A stretch of 64,000 nt of DNA from Nitrososphaerales archaeon (GCA_030041355.1 JASHNZ010000058.1:1-64000); one strand, 5' to 3'; positions 25,746 to 35,019 are shown, numbered from the stretch's first letter. Made by a program: numbers and translations. The notes: generated by a model not told the origin, from the sequence alone.

Positions 25746-25755
25746 CCTTTATAAG
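25746..25755 (-). promoter_or_regulatory. Predicted TATA box of rpoL
   Basis: The minus strand reads CTTATAAAGG about 40 bases before the rpoL ATG, giving a leader of about 15 bases. Confidence 0.4.
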
Positions 25756-25791
25756 TTTACTAGCGTCAAAGATCTAAAGTTACCCCCGAGA

Positions 25792-26397
25792 TCATCGAAC
25801 GCTCCTAGAGTACTGAATGAAGTCCTCGGAAAGCATTCTATCGTCTGCCATGCCACACTCAGCGCATTTAACGGCACCGTGCCCTAAGGCGACCACTCGT
25901 CCTCCACAGAAGCTACAAACGGTATATAGTACTCCACAATGTGAGTCGTCCAGACTCAAGTGGTAAATTGCATTCGTCGTGCTAATTACTTTAGCTCGAA
26001 TCACGTCACCGGGTTTTATCGGCGAAGAGCTTCTCCTGCGTCTATCGTCTCTCATAGAAAGCATGCCAGAAAGCTCCTTCGAACTCGGAATATCGTTTAT
26101 TGCCTCAATCTTGACCTGAGCGATTGACGATGCTGCGCTCTGAACAGTTCCCACGATGTAGTCACCAGTTTCGGGAAGCTTCGCGAGATCCTGTCTTGAT
26201 GGCTTGACTGTCATCGTGCGAGCCGCCATGTCGGGTGAAACTTCGCCAACGCGGCTAGCCACCACGTTCCCCCCGTAGATCACTGCGCCAGCGCCTGCTT
26301 CAAACTCCTCTTGTGCGGCCAAACAATCGCCAGGAAGCACGTGCCTCCTTTGAATCTTCTGTGAATCGTTGCTCGAGTTCTCTTCCTGTTTCGCCAT
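25792..26397 (-). CDS. csl4: Exosome RNA-binding subunit Csl4
   Basis: A 201-residue cap protein of the archaeal exosome. The N-terminal domain has VLPGDCLAAQEEFEAGAG, then an S1 domain (TGDYIVGTVQ to PGDVIRAKVIS, about 75-150). A zinc ribbon follows, with CSFCGGRV and CAECGMA near 165-185. Csl4 binds RNA and helps recruit DnaG to the complex. The other exosome genes lie at 58.6-61.1 kb. Confidence 0.93.
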   Translation of the reverse strand: MAKQEENSSNDSQKIQRRHVLPGDCLAAQEEFEAGAGAVIYGGNVVASRVGEVSPDMAARTMTVKPSRQDLAKLPETGDYIVGTVQSAASSIAQVKIEAINDIPSSKELSGMLSMRDDRRRRSSSPIKPGDVIRAKVISTTNAIYHLSLDDSHCGVLYTVCSFCGGRVVALGHGAVKCAECGMADDRMLSEDFIQYSRSVR

Positions 26398-26461
26398 CGT
26401 CCAAAATCACTATTTCATTATCAGCATGAAATTGTTGCAAGCGCAGCTATTTCTCTGGAAT

Positions 26462-27478
26462 CTAGAGCCAGTGTTTTCTAACAAAAATAGCCGTTTCAAT
26501 TTCCTTGCCGGATAGGAGGTTAATTAGCGCATCTGTTTGTGGCACACTTAGAATTGGTTTGGAGAAAGTATAACCGTCGACAGCTATTCTCGGACAGCCT
26601 GTTTGGACAAAAGCTTCAATGTCCGTAAGTGCGTCTATGCGATCGGAAGTTATTTCACGCATCGCGATGAGTTGCACGTTCTTTCCTAGCGACTCTAGCT
26701 TCTCCTTGATCTTTATGGACTGATCCGTCATAATTTGTCCTTCTTTGAGACCGATTATTACGCCGATATTGTCGGCATCTCTCGCTCTGTAAATTGAAAG
26801 TATAGCTCGCTTGAGCCGTTCATCCGCAGCCTTCTGAATATCTATTACTTGGTTAGAATAAGGGTCTAGCATGAAAGTCGGCTTTGCAGTAGAAAGTGCA
26901 AGCCCTAAGGAATGAAACATACTTTGCCCTAACAGAACCATGGCATCAACTTGCTCCTTTAGATTAAAGGCAGGGTAAAACTCACACCCAAATATTTGTC
27001 CATCGTGAAGTTGCCCTTGACCTTTTCCTACGTAGGTCTTGATCCCTTGCTCTTGGAAGAGTAATGCTGCGTTTCGAAGCTCCGGAATATGTTGAGCGAA
27101 TGTGACTAGAGCAATTTTGCCGATGTTTGCGTTTTTTAGCACTTTCACGGCTATGAGTATGACTTGATCGAACTTTACATCATCATACGCGTCAATGGAG
27201 TACGTTATCTTTCCAAACGTGGGCACCGTAACACTGTGGCCCACATGGAAGGCCAAGTCCGCTCCTAGTCTTTGAGCGTCGATATCAACTGTGTCGCAAG
27301 ATCCATATGTGGGATCGGCAATGACAATCGCCCTGAGTCCAGGGAAGTCCTTCTCAAGTCTTGAACCAAGATTTCTTGTCATTGTCAGCAATCCGTCAGG
27401 GGCGTTGAAGACGACTCTCTTAGCTTTCTTCTCTTCGATCAGGCCCCGGATCTTGAATTCATCTATTTTAACGGCCAA
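26462..27478 (-). CDS. dph2: Diphthamide biosynthesis enzyme Dph2
   Basis: This 338-residue radical enzyme attaches the 3-amino-3-carboxypropyl group of SAM to the target histidine of translation factor aEF2. The three cysteines that hold the 4Fe-4S cluster are visible in TYGSCDTVD (about 60), FGCEFYP (about 165) and QTGCPRIAVD (about 293). Length matches archaeal Dph2. The last-step enzyme Dph6 is also in the window at 34304-35014. Confidence 0.93.
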   Translation of the reverse strand: MAVKIDEFKIRGLIEEKKAKRVVFNAPDGLLTMTRNLGSRLEKDFPGLRAIVIADPTYGSCDTVDIDAQRLGADLAFHVGHSVTVPTFGKITYSIDAYDDVKFDQVILIAVKVLKNANIGKIALVTFAQHIPELRNAALLFQEQGIKTYVGKGQGQLHDGQIFGCEFYPAFNLKEQVDAMVLLGQSMFHSLGLALSTAKPTFMLDPYSNQVIDIQKAADERLKRAILSIYRARDADNIGVIIGLKEGQIMTDQSIKIKEKLESLGKNVQLIAMREITSDRIDALTDIEAFVQTGCPRIAVDGYTFSKPILSVPQTDALINLLSGKEIETAIFVRKHWL

Positions 27479-27561
27479 TGGCGAATTCAGTCCAAAATTA
27501 AACGAGAGAAAATGACCTAGTCATGCTTCGAACTATTTTGAAAAAGTAAACTTAGCCACGT

Positions 27562-28095
27562 TCACTGAGAAGCGGTTACTGCGACGGCTAGCTCTTCGGG
27601 AGTTTTGAGGGGAACTACCTTCACTTCAGTTGGCATAGGGAGTTTTGTCGAGGCGCTGCGCATCGCATCCTTCGCTACGGAAAGATTGTCACGTTTTATG
27701 TGCAATTCCAAGACCACACTGCCGGGCATTACTCTCGCGGCGAGTCCAATTGGTTTACCATAAGCTTTTCTCATTCCTTCTTGCAATCGGTCTGCGCCGG
27801 CGGTTGCGATCATTTTGTTCTCTCTAAGTATGACATGAGGATAGACCTTTACCTGAAGAAAGTAGGCCGTTTCACCGATAGGCGTCAGCTTCTTGTTCGC
27901 TGCTACTCTTGCGGCTTCGAGTGCGTTATGTCTGATTTGAACCTTCTCAGTTGAGACAAGTTGCAGAAGGTAATCATAATCTGGGCCAGCTTGACCGGTG
28001 CTAAATCGTGCGATCTTAGAGTTTGGAGCGCCTGGAGAGTAAACCTTACTCGTAAGCGGCATTCCACTAGTTAAACGGTAGTTTTTTCCCTGCAA
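27562..28095 (-). CDS. rpl10e: Ribosomal protein L10e (uL16)
   Basis: This 177-residue large-subunit protein near the peptidyl transferase centre has the L10e pattern: RLTSGMPLTSKVYSPGAPNSKI at the start, HNALEAARVAANKKL, YPHVILRENKM and ADRLQEGMRKAYGKPIGLAARV. It is full-length with an additional C-terminal stretch of about 10 residues. Confidence 0.95.
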   Translation of the reverse strand: MQGKNYRLTSGMPLTSKVYSPGAPNSKIARFSTGQAGPDYDYLLQLVSTEKVQIRHNALEAARVAANKKLTPIGETAYFLQVKVYPHVILRENKMIATAGADRLQEGMRKAYGKPIGLAARVMPGSVVLELHIKRDNLSVAKDAMRSASTKLPMPTEVKVVPLKTPEELAVAVTASQ

Positions 28096-28408
28096 ACTTC
28101 TTCGGTTAAAGTTTTGGACAGGCCTACTTAACTTTAGAGGTTAGGTTGAGAATCCGGCGCCTCAAAGCTCTGTGTTCTGACCTCGATCTGGAGCTTTTGA
28201 ATATGCAAATCAAATGTATAACTTGGCAAGTCCGATAACATCATCTAGGTCTACAGTCAAAGCTGCAGTTTACGTATTGACTTAGCTCCTTTTACATGTG
28301 CCGAGTTGCAGCATAAATTTTGGGAACGCCGAAGCACTAATGGATTGACTTTTTAAAGAATAATGGAAGCTTGCACGTTCTCGTGCATTTGCAGACCGTG
28401 TTCGAAAG
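28096..28408. other. Gap between L10e and a decayed gene
   Basis: About 310 bases, AT-rich, with no frame, repeat or RNA fold that I can support. It probably contains the L10e promoter on the minus strand, but no element stands out. Confidence 0.4.
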
Positions 28409-28995
28409 TTAGAGCGGACTGCGATCCATAGATTGTTTAGGACTGGCGGGGGGCACGGCTTCTCTTATCTCCCTCTTTTCGATGATCATTGGCACTGTGC
28501 AGTCGGTGACCGTAAATCTTGGTTTAGTGTTCGTATTCACATCGACTGCAATACTATTTGCAGTGCTACAGACCATTTGCTACCACAATTGTGTCTTAAA
28601 GTAATCACATGTTCCGTATCGGTGGAAGAAGTATAGTGGGTTTCCCAATTCATATAATCGCACAGAATGTTTTCGACAAATCCGATACAGCTTTTGAGGT
28701 CATTCTTTTGGCCCGTAAAAAGTATCAGATCCTTTGGGAACCGTCTGCCGGTTTCTGTCGCTAACATCTTAATTGTGTTTTCATCTTGAACATTAAGTCC
28801 ACGCAAGAATTCGTGAACTGATACCATTATGTATCCAAAGTCTTGCACCTAACGATCAAAGTTCGCCCACTTTCGTAAAATCTGATTTGTCAAATTGTTA
28901 ACACTTGTTCCTCTTCGAGCACTTTTAGTGTCGAGTGCTTCTAAAACGTCTGCATCGAGCCGGAAAGATTTAGTCTGCGTCGGTACTTTGTCTAA
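28409..28995 (-). pseudogene. Decayed ribbon-helix-helix (Arc/MetJ-type) protein gene
   Basis: Reading leftwards from 28995, the frame opens with TKSFRLDADVLEALD and continues RGTSVNNLTNQILRKWANF, a clear ribbon-helix-helix DNA-binding motif. It meets TAG at 28849-28851, after ANFDR, and continues in the same frame with QDFGYIMVSVHEFLRGL up to KWSVALQIVLQS. Near 28545 the coding signal shifts to another frame (DVNTNTKPRFTVTDCTVP) and ends with TAA at 28409-28411. No ATG, GTG or TTG is in frame before the RHH motif. A TATA-like TTTAAAT lies upstream at about 29030. It was probably a small transcription regulator. Confidence 0.65.
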
Positions 28996-29143
28996 GTGAA
29001 CCCTTGCCTATCTGACTTACGACATTATCTATTTAAATTGACGCACGGTCATCAATAATTGTAATTGTTTAGATCTTATTTGGACGCATATCCGTAGAAC
29101 AAATGTCCACGCTTCCGGTCGTTAACTGTTTGGACAGCTTGAA

Positions 29144-30436
29144 ATGACGCCAATTCACTCAGAAATTACGAACTTAAGGAGACTAGATGTCGAAAATCCA
29201 GGAACAGATCATGAATTTCTCTTCATTCTTGCCTTTGGCCAAGTTTCACTTCTCGAAATTGATAGCGTAATAGAGTCCATGAAACTTGAGGCTTCCATCG
29301 AGGAAGCTGATAGTTCCTGCGTTTTAATCAAGTCCGATTTCAAATCCGCAAGCACACTCTTCAGTCGTCTGGGAGGAAGCTACAAGTATGCACGAGTCAC
29401 TGGTCATTCGATCTCTGATGCCTTAGATAAGATCTTACTGCCTTTTCGCCCTAAATTTAATTGGACTGTGTCTGCTTACGAATGTCAGCGGGATCTTTAC
29501 GTTGAAACGCATCAATGCCTGCACGAATTGCTGAAAATGAAAGGCCTTGGTAAGGCAAAGTTTCTCGAACCAAAGATTCGTTCTTCAACTGAACAAAAAG
29601 GAAATTTGTTAGGCGCAGCCGAGCTCAAAGCGACAGACGTGAGAGAAAAGATCCTCCTGGAAGATGGAAATGACCTAGGAATCGATCTCATTGTGCACGG
29701 AGGAATAAACCAGAGGCAACCTATTTTTGCACAGACTATAGATACCTTTGACTCAATCGAATTTGAACACAGAGATGTTGATCGCCCGTTTCAAAATCCC
29801 ACAAAAACATTGGCTCCGAGGACCGCGAGAGCCATTGTCAATATTGCCTTGACTGTAGAATCGCAATCACTCCTCGACCCCTTCTGCGGATTGGGCACAA
29901 TACTTCAGGAGGCATTGCTTTGTAACGTTTCAATAATCGGCGTTGACAAGAACCAAGACTACGTGGAAAAAGCTAAGGCAAACTTGGAATGGCTAATTTC
30001 GAAATACAAGGTTTCCCAACAGTTACGCAAAAATGTCTTCGCATTTGATGCAAGACGAATTTCTCATGCTAGGTTACCACGGATTGATGCCATAGCGAGC
30101 GAACCAATTCTTCTACCAATTTTCAAACAAAATCCTAATGTCTCAGAATCAATCGCCCTAATTGACAAAGTTCGCTCCACTTACGAAAAGTGTCTAGATG
30201 AATTTTCTTCGATTCTCTCTAAGCCCGGAAGTCGTATTGCTCTCGTAAGTCCAGTGCTAATTGATTCTTCAGGGAAGCGAAGAAGCTTTGATTTGAAGGA
30301 TGTAGCAGAGCATGCAGGCCTGAAACCGTACAAAGGAGGCAAGAAGTTAGCCAATCGAGTGAGTGATCATCTATCGTTTGAAGTGCAAAAAAAGAGAACA
30401 ATACAAAGAAGCCTAGTTGTTTTCTATTTGTCTTAA
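29144..30436 (+). CDS. Trm11/TrmG10-like RNA guanine-N2 methyltransferase
   Basis: A 430-residue protein. The N-terminal half resembles the THUMP-type part of tRNA methyltransferases but is divergent. The Rossmann MTase starts with RTARAIVNIAL and SLLDPFCGLGTILQEAL (SAM site, about 245-262), then SIIGVDKNQDYVEKAKANL. The catalytic motif, normally D-P-P-Y or D-L-P-Y, reads ASEPILLP near 322, so activity or substrate may differ. The gene ends four bases inside the TrmJ-like gene on the other strand. Confidence 0.75.
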   Translation: MTPIHSEITNLRRLDVENPGTDHEFLFILAFGQVSLLEIDSVIESMKLEASIEEADSSCVLIKSDFKSASTLFSRLGGSYKYARVTGHSISDALDKILLPFRPKFNWTVSAYECQRDLYVETHQCLHELLKMKGLGKAKFLEPKIRSSTEQKGNLLGAAELKATDVREKILLEDGNDLGIDLIVHGGINQRQPIFAQTIDTFDSIEFEHRDVDRPFQNPTKTLAPRTARAIVNIALTVESQSLLDPFCGLGTILQEALLCNVSIIGVDKNQDYVEKAKANLEWLISKYKVSQQLRKNVFAFDARRISHARLPRIDAIASEPILLPIFKQNPNVSESIALIDKVRSTYEKCLDEFSSILSKPGSRIALVSPVLIDSSGKRRSFDLKDVAEHAGLKPYKGGKKLANRVSDHLSFEVQKKRTIQRSLVVFYLS

Positions 30437-31266
30437 GTTGATAGGATCTTTATTTTCGTTCGTGCTTTGCTTGCCAGTCCCATTAAAAGGTACAACTCTC
30501 TGAGAGACGGACTACTCCGGTCAAGGAGTCTTGTAATAGTTTCATGTAACTTCGATTTCTTGTAATCCTGAAAGTCAGAGACCTCAGCAAGTTCTTCGAA
30601 CAAGGTGACGACGCGTTCTTTTTCTTTTCTCGTCGGCTCTCTCTCGGTAACCGTTTGGTTATTTGAATGCGATATAAGTTTGAAATAACTTTGGAATGCG
30701 AAGAACAAGATCGCGGCTGCATGTGATACATTTAGTGTGTTATACTTCATTCCACTCGATATTGTAATGTTGTAATCGCATTTCCGTAATTCTTCATTAG
30801 TGAGTCCCGTCGTATCTCTTCCGAACACAACACAAATTGCTTCATGAGAGTCAGTCAATGCTCTTCTCTTTGGCCCTACTTGCGATCGCTCTAAGGCTCT
30901 ACGAACGATTGGAATTGACTGTTCGAGAGAGTAAGTCTTCCGCGTGATATTGGACTTACGTTTTCCTCTGATGGCTGTTGTGCCGACGAGAATGTCGAAC
31001 CTCTCGCGAAGCTGATCCAGCCTCTCTAGATATCTTATTCTCTCGATGAACTGATAACCATGGGACGAAAACCGCAGGGCTTGCTTCTCATCAAGAGGGT
31101 TCTTTTCTTTCGATATTACGTAAAGTTGCTTCAAGCCAAAGTTAGCCATTATTCTCGCCAAATATCCGACATTCAACGCAAACTCAGGTTCTACTATAGC
31201 TGCCGAGAACTGAGAGAGCGGACTGGGACTGTCGCGAATGATCCATGGACCTTTTCTCTTCGACAT
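30433..31266 (-). CDS. trmJ: SPOUT family RNA methyltransferase, TrmJ-like
   Basis: About 277 residues from the ATG at 31266, which removes an overlap with the upstream gene and follows AGGTG. The SPOUT fold is marked by AAIVEPEFALNVGYLARIM (motif 1), VFGRDTTGLTNEEL (motif 2) and YNTLNVSHAAAILFF (motif 3, trefoil knot). TrmJ methylates the 2'-hydroxyl of nucleotide 32 in tRNA. The C-terminal helices after residue 210 fit the family. Confidence 0.85.
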   Translation of the reverse strand: MSKRKGPWIIRDSPSPLSQFSAAIVEPEFALNVGYLARIMANFGLKQLYVISKEKNPLDEKQALRFSSHGYQFIERIRYLERLDQLRERFDILVGTTAIRGKRKSNITRKTYSLEQSIPIVRRALERSQVGPKRRALTDSHEAICVVFGRDTTGLTNEELRKCDYNITISSGMKYNTLNVSHAAAILFFAFQSYFKLISHSNNQTVTEREPTRKEKERVVTLFEELAEVSDFQDYKKSKLHETITRLLDRSSPSLRELYLLMGLASKARTKIKILST

Positions 31267-31273
31267 CAAAATT

Positions 31274-31807
31274 TCACACCTTGTCGCCGGAATGAATTTC
31301 AAAGACGGTCAGTGTCTCGAAGAATAGTGATTTGGATAGGACCTGCTTAGTCACAAGCCGGTATTCGATACAGAATCTTTCGAAAGCAAATTTCGAGCTT
31401 TCGCTGGAAAGCACCACCAGCATCGTCCCCCCCGGCCGGACAACTCTAAGTGCGTCTTGGAGAAAACCTTTCGCCACTTCGAACCCGCCAATCCCGCCGT
31501 CTACCGTTCTATCGACGATTGTTTCGCTAGGGAGATAAGGAGGATTCATGACCACAAGATCAAAAGAGCCCCCTCTGAAGCAAGAGGCACGATCAGTGAT
31601 CAAGAGATCTATGCCCCTTCCTTTCAACCTCCTAAAGCCCTCTGTGAGTGTAATGTCCGTTCCCGCAACATTTTGAAACTGATTCTTGAGCCCCTGCACG
31701 ATAGACCCGTAACCAATTCCCATCTCCATGCAAGAATTCCCCCTAAAGGACTCGACTGCCTTACGCAACAATTCGGAGTCATCACTCGAAAGGTAAGTCC
31801 TATTCAA
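31274..31807 (-). CDS. HemK/PrmC-like protein N5-glutamine methyltransferase
   Basis: A 177-residue protein. SAM site MEMGIGYGSIVQGL near residue 27, catalytic NPPYLPSE near 88, as in Mtq2/HemK enzymes that methylate the GGQ glutamine of release factors. It is short because it lacks the bacterial N-terminal domain, as expected for archaeal/eukaryal Mtq2. It sits in the conserved archaeal cluster L21e-rpoF-DUF655-ksgA-hemK. Confidence 0.88.
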   Translation of the reverse strand: MNRTYLSSDDSELLRKAVESFRGNSCMEMGIGYGSIVQGLKNQFQNVAGTDITLTEGFRRLKGRGIDLLITDRASCFRGGSFDLVVMNPPYLPSETIVDRTVDGGIGGFEVAKGFLQDALRVVRPGGTMLVVLSSESSKFAFERFCIEYRLVTKQVLSKSLFFETLTVFEIHSGDKV

Positions 31808-31819
31808 GATCTTCTCCCA

Positions 31820-32584
31820 TCAACAGATTTTCTCTAGAAGCAAGGCGAATTGTCCAGGCTCTATCTGTTCGATTCTATTCGAGCTGAACGCCAGCCTGGG
31901 CAAATCAATCTTTTCTTCAAAATCTTCGATCGCATTACGAAGCAATCGGCCTCTGAATGAAAAGAATCTCTTCACCTCCTGTATCCTCGTGCGATTCAAG
32001 AAGGGTTGTTTGAATTGTGCATTTGTTTCAAATTTCATAACTACGGACTGGACCCTGGGGGGAGGATCGAAGTTGATTCGATCTACTAAGAGAATTTCTT
32101 TCATGAGAAAGGAAATCTGGGCAATTACAGACACGGCTCTGTAAAGAGAATTGCAAGGTTGGGATTGCAATTTTCGAGCAAATTCAAGCTGAAGAACTGC
32201 TATAGTGCATCTGAAGGTTCCTGATCTTATGGCAAGCCATTCAATAAAATCAATCGATCTAGAATACGGTAAACTCGTAATGCAAACATCAAATCGAGGT
32301 ACTGGTTGATGACGAGAAAAGGCATCTTGATTCACCAAATCCACGTTATCAGAGGTCGACAGTCTGTCCCGAGCGATGTCAAACAAATGGTGGTCCTCCT
32401 CATAAGTTATGACTCGCTTTGCTCTTGATGCTATTTTTTCCGTAAGCGCACCAGTGCCAGTTCCGATTTCAAGAATTACATCACTCTTTTTTAGACACGC
32501 TGATTCTACGATCTGCTCAGTGATGAAGTCTGACACTAAGAAATGTTGGCCTAACTGACGTCTTTTTCTTCGGGATGAGACCAA
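31820..32584 (-). CDS. ksgA: 16S rRNA dimethyladenosine transferase KsgA/Dim1
   Basis: This 254-residue enzyme dimethylates two adjacent adenosines at the 3' end of 16S rRNA. It starts with RRQLGQHFLVSDFITEQIVE, then VILEIGTGTGALTEKIA (SAM site, about 37-53). Motif IV, usually NLPY, reads TSLPYSRSIDF here. The C-terminus has FDPPPRVQSVVMKF. The Asn-to-Ser change in motif IV is the one notable deviation. Confidence 0.92.
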   Translation of the reverse strand: MVSSRRKRRQLGQHFLVSDFITEQIVESACLKKSDVILEIGTGTGALTEKIASRAKRVITYEEDHHLFDIARDRLSTSDNVDLVNQDAFSRHQPVPRFDVCITSLPYSRSIDFIEWLAIRSGTFRCTIAVLQLEFARKLQSQPCNSLYRAVSVIAQISFLMKEILLVDRINFDPPPRVQSVVMKFETNAQFKQPFLNRTRIQEVKRFFSFRGRLLRNAIEDFEEKIDLPRLAFSSNRIEQIEPGQFALLLEKIC

Positions 32585-32626
32585 GGCGCGTTCTTAATGC
32601 ATCAACAATGATGTCTTTCGTCAGAG

Positions 32627-33286
32627 CTAACGATGCGCGAAAAGCATGATTCTTGAACCGCCTGAGAGCTCTTCAACGACCCGTTTTGCAAGAAGCTTTA
32701 CGGGCTCTCTCAGACCAACTCTTCGCTCTAACTCCTCAAAGGATTCGAATTTCTTCCTATCACGTTGATCTACGATCTGGCGCATGAACGTCTTTCCGAT
32801 GCCCGGGATAAGCTCCAGAGCGTGAAGCCTAGGGGTGATCGGTTGAAGTTCGTTGAAATATGCTATGTACCGAGATTCGTTCTGCAATATCATGTTTTCT
32901 AAAACAGGCTCTAACTGGTTTCTGGCCTCGTTTGTAAGCTCAGAGTAGTCGAGCTTTCCAAGCACGCTTACTATCTTGGTCCTGTGTTCCCTGCCTATGG
33001 ATATCCTTTCTCCAGGTTTGAAAACGATTGATTTAGCGGCAAGAATTTCGAGGAGGGTCAAATGGTCTTCTCCAATTGCTTGAATCAGCGGTCCCTCTCT
33101 CTCCTTAACTATAGAGGATTTCCCCCTAGGTATGAAATCCAAGACGTAAGCAAATTCCTCGTACCGCTTGGACTGTTGGACGGTTGGTTCTTCTCCAGAT
33201 TGGGATTCACTCGTCACTGACTCCACGCAACCTAAGACACTAGTGTCTATAATAACGATGCCAATTCGCGAGAAAGAAGGAAACAT
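32627..33286 (-). CDS. DUF655 protein
   Basis: A 219-residue archaeal protein. The recognisable part starts near residue 40: RYEEFAYVLDFIPRGKSS, then an OB-like region with FKPGERISIGREHRTKI. It ends with a helix-hairpin-helix-like stretch, LELIPGIGKTFMRQIVDQR. This is the DUF655 layout, always next to rpoF and ksgA in archaea, and probably concerns RNA binding or ribosome biogenesis. The first 30 residues are not conserved-looking, so a later start is possible. Confidence 0.85.
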   Translation of the reverse strand: MFPSFSRIGIVIIDTSVLGCVESVTSESQSGEEPTVQQSKRYEEFAYVLDFIPRGKSSIVKEREGPLIQAIGEDHLTLLEILAAKSIVFKPGERISIGREHRTKIVSVLGKLDYSELTNEARNQLEPVLENMILQNESRYIAYFNELQPITPRLHALELIPGIGKTFMRQIVDQRDRKKFESFEELERRVGLREPVKLLAKRVVEELSGGSRIMLFAHR

Positions 33287-33450
33287 TCAGCAAATGAAGA
33301 AATGGAAACTGGAAAGAGGCAGGAATGTACAAAATCTCTCAAACTCATCGCCTTTGGCCCCGGCATTGAAGATCCTTATTCTCAAGGCTGGGAAAATGGT
33401 GTCCTCCTATTAACATTTGGAAGAGAAAAGCGGAAAAATAGAAAACTTTC

Positions 33451-33789
33451 TTACTGGCTCAAAATCCTAATTATCTTTTCTACCGTGCTTGTTGGTATTA
33501 GCTTTCTCCAACCGGCGGTGAATACCCGCAGCTCCTCTTGAGTTTTAGGCATGATGTTAACGAGCTCAGCAGCTTCCTCCGTGGCCAATCCACATTCTTC
33601 TACGAGTTCCTTTCTCAATTTGCGCGCTTTGTCCGCTTCTGTCTTCGCGAACTTTGCCAGATAGTCTTGGCACCTTTTCTGAATTTGATCGGCGTGGTCC
33701 GGGTCTATCTTTGACAGAATCTCTTTCGCTTCAGGAACCGTGATAGCACGGGCCTTCTTAGTTGCTGTCTCTTGAGATTGCCCAATCAT
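33451..33789 (-). CDS. rpoF: DNA-directed RNA polymerase subunit F (Rpb4 homolog)
   Basis: About 112 residues from the ATG at 33789; a GTG at 33798 would add three. RpoF forms the polymerase stalk with RpoE. Conserved segments include ITVPEAKEILSKID, KRCQDYLAKFAK and the C-terminal HRDC-like helices CGLATEEAAELVNIMPKTQEE-type to EKIIRILS. An AT-rich TATA-like element (TTTATTTATT) lies directly upstream, favouring a leaderless start at the ATG. Confidence 0.9.
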   Translation of the reverse strand: MIGQSQETATKKARAITVPEAKEILSKIDPDHADQIQKRCQDYLAKFAKTEADKARKLRKELVEECGLATEEAAELVNIMPKTQEELRVFTAGWRKLIPTSTVEKIIRILSQ

Positions 33790-33819
33790 ACAAGTCACTG
33801 TCTAATAAATAAACTAGAA

Positions 33820-34110
33820 CTAACCCTGAATTTTTGTAAGCGGCCTGACATGTTCAAGGCGCGTGATGACTTCCTTGACTTTATTTCCGACAGGCACAGA
33901 AATTACTAAACTCCGCCGCTTCACTTCTTCCACATTACCCACAGATCCCTGAAATCGCCTGTGCGGCATCCCCTTGGTCTGCCTCGAATCAACGTCGATG
34001 ACAACTCTATCTCCAACTTTGTACTCCTTCAAAAGGAAGCCAAGCGGAGATCGTTGCTTTGCACGAAAAACCGATCGAGTCTTCCTTCTATAACCGCGAG
34101 ATTTAGGCAT
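33820..34110 (-). CDS. rpl21e: Ribosomal protein L21e
   Basis: This 96-residue large-subunit protein starts with PKSRGYRRKTRSVFR, then FLLKEYKVGDRVVIDVDSR and GMPHRRFQGSVGNV. It has the SH3-like barrel and basic N-terminus of the family. It heads the cluster L21e, rpoF, DUF655, ksgA, hemK-like, trmJ-like on the minus strand. Confidence 0.95.
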   Translation of the reverse strand: MPKSRGYRRKTRSVFRAKQRSPLGFLLKEYKVGDRVVIDVDSRQTKGMPHRRFQGSVGNVEEVKRRSLVISVPVGNKVKEVITRLEHVRPLTKIQG

Positions 34111-34142
34111 AAATCAAACAACTCTCACCTTTGGGGGACTGT

Positions 34143-34154
34143 CGCTTTAAATGC
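34143..34154 (-). promoter_or_regulatory. Predicted TATA box for the L21e cluster
   Basis: The minus strand reads GCATTTAAAGCG about 38 bases before the L21e ATG, leaving a leader of about 10-15 bases. Confidence 0.45.
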
Positions 34155-34303
34155 TTCTATTCAAATAATCTTCAGTGCAAACGTACCGTGTTGACTTCTC
34201 TGGCGGTCGAGCAAAAAAGACTTCAAGCAGCTTGCAACAAAAAATAGCCAATCTGTAGATCGAATAAGCGGAAGGAAAAATCACCTGTTTCGGTAAGCGG
34301 CCA

Positions 34304-35014
34304 ATGAATTTCAAAAAGAGGTTGCTTGGTATGATGTATTCTGGAGGGAAGGATAGCACATATTCTTTGGGCAAGTTATTGGAGCAGGGATTCGACGCAT
34401 CTTGTTTGATAACTATCATTTCCGAGAACCAAGAGAGTTACATGCTACACACACAGGCTATCGAAATGACAAAACTCTCTTCAGAAGCATTGGACATCCC
34501 AATCGTGTTTGGGTATACAAAAGGCAAGAAAGAAGAAGAGCTCGAAGATATCAAGCAAACTATTCTAGAGGCAAAGCAGAAGTTTGGAATCCAAGCTATA
34601 GGGACCGGTGCAATTGCGAGCGACTACCAAAAAACTAGAATCGAATCAATTGGTGCGGCTTGCGAGCTTCTCGTTGTGTCGCCGCTTTGGGGGATCGATC
34701 AGAAACGTTACATGAGCAGACTAATTTCAGATAAATACAAATTCATTTTGACGTCGGTATCGTGCGAAGGACTTGACAGGAATTGGCTAGGAAGAGAATT
34801 GACAATGCTGGATATTGAAAACCTGGATAAGCTTTCTTCGAAGTTCGGATTTAATATTGCGTTCGAAGGAGGAGAAGCCGAAACTCTAGTGCTGGATTGC
34901 CCATTGTTCAAGAGAAAGATGATAAGAATTACTCATTCCCAGATTAACTGGAACGGCTACTTTGGTTCTCTGTCGATTCAGACTGCAGTTCTTGCTAGTA
35001 AACGAGAAAGGTGA
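34304..35014 (+). CDS. dph6: Diphthine-ammonia ligase (Dph6 family)
   Basis: This 236-residue PP-loop ATPase amidates diphthine to diphthamide on aEF2 with ATP and ammonium. The PP-loop is SGGKDST (residues 13-19), and the family-specific EGGEAETLVLDCP lies near 187. CEGLDRNWLGREL near 153 is also typical. With Dph2 it gives two of the three archaeal diphthamide steps in this window. Confidence 0.92.
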   Translation: MNFKKRLLGMMYSGGKDSTYSLGKLLEQGFDASCLITIISENQESYMLHTQAIEMTKLSSEALDIPIVFGYTKGKKEEELEDIKQTILEAKQKFGIQAIGTGAIASDYQKTRIESIGAACELLVVSPLWGIDQKRYMSRLISDKYKFILTSVSCEGLDRNWLGRELTMLDIENLDKLSSKFGFNIAFEGGEAETLVLDCPLFKRKMIRITHSQINWNGYFGSLSIQTAVLASKRER

Positions 35015-35019
35015 CGAAG

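Noticed and set aside
28849-28851. TAG inside the RHH gene as a pyrrolysine codon
   Set aside because: No pylTSBCD genes in the window, and the gene also has a frameshift and no start, so decay is simpler.
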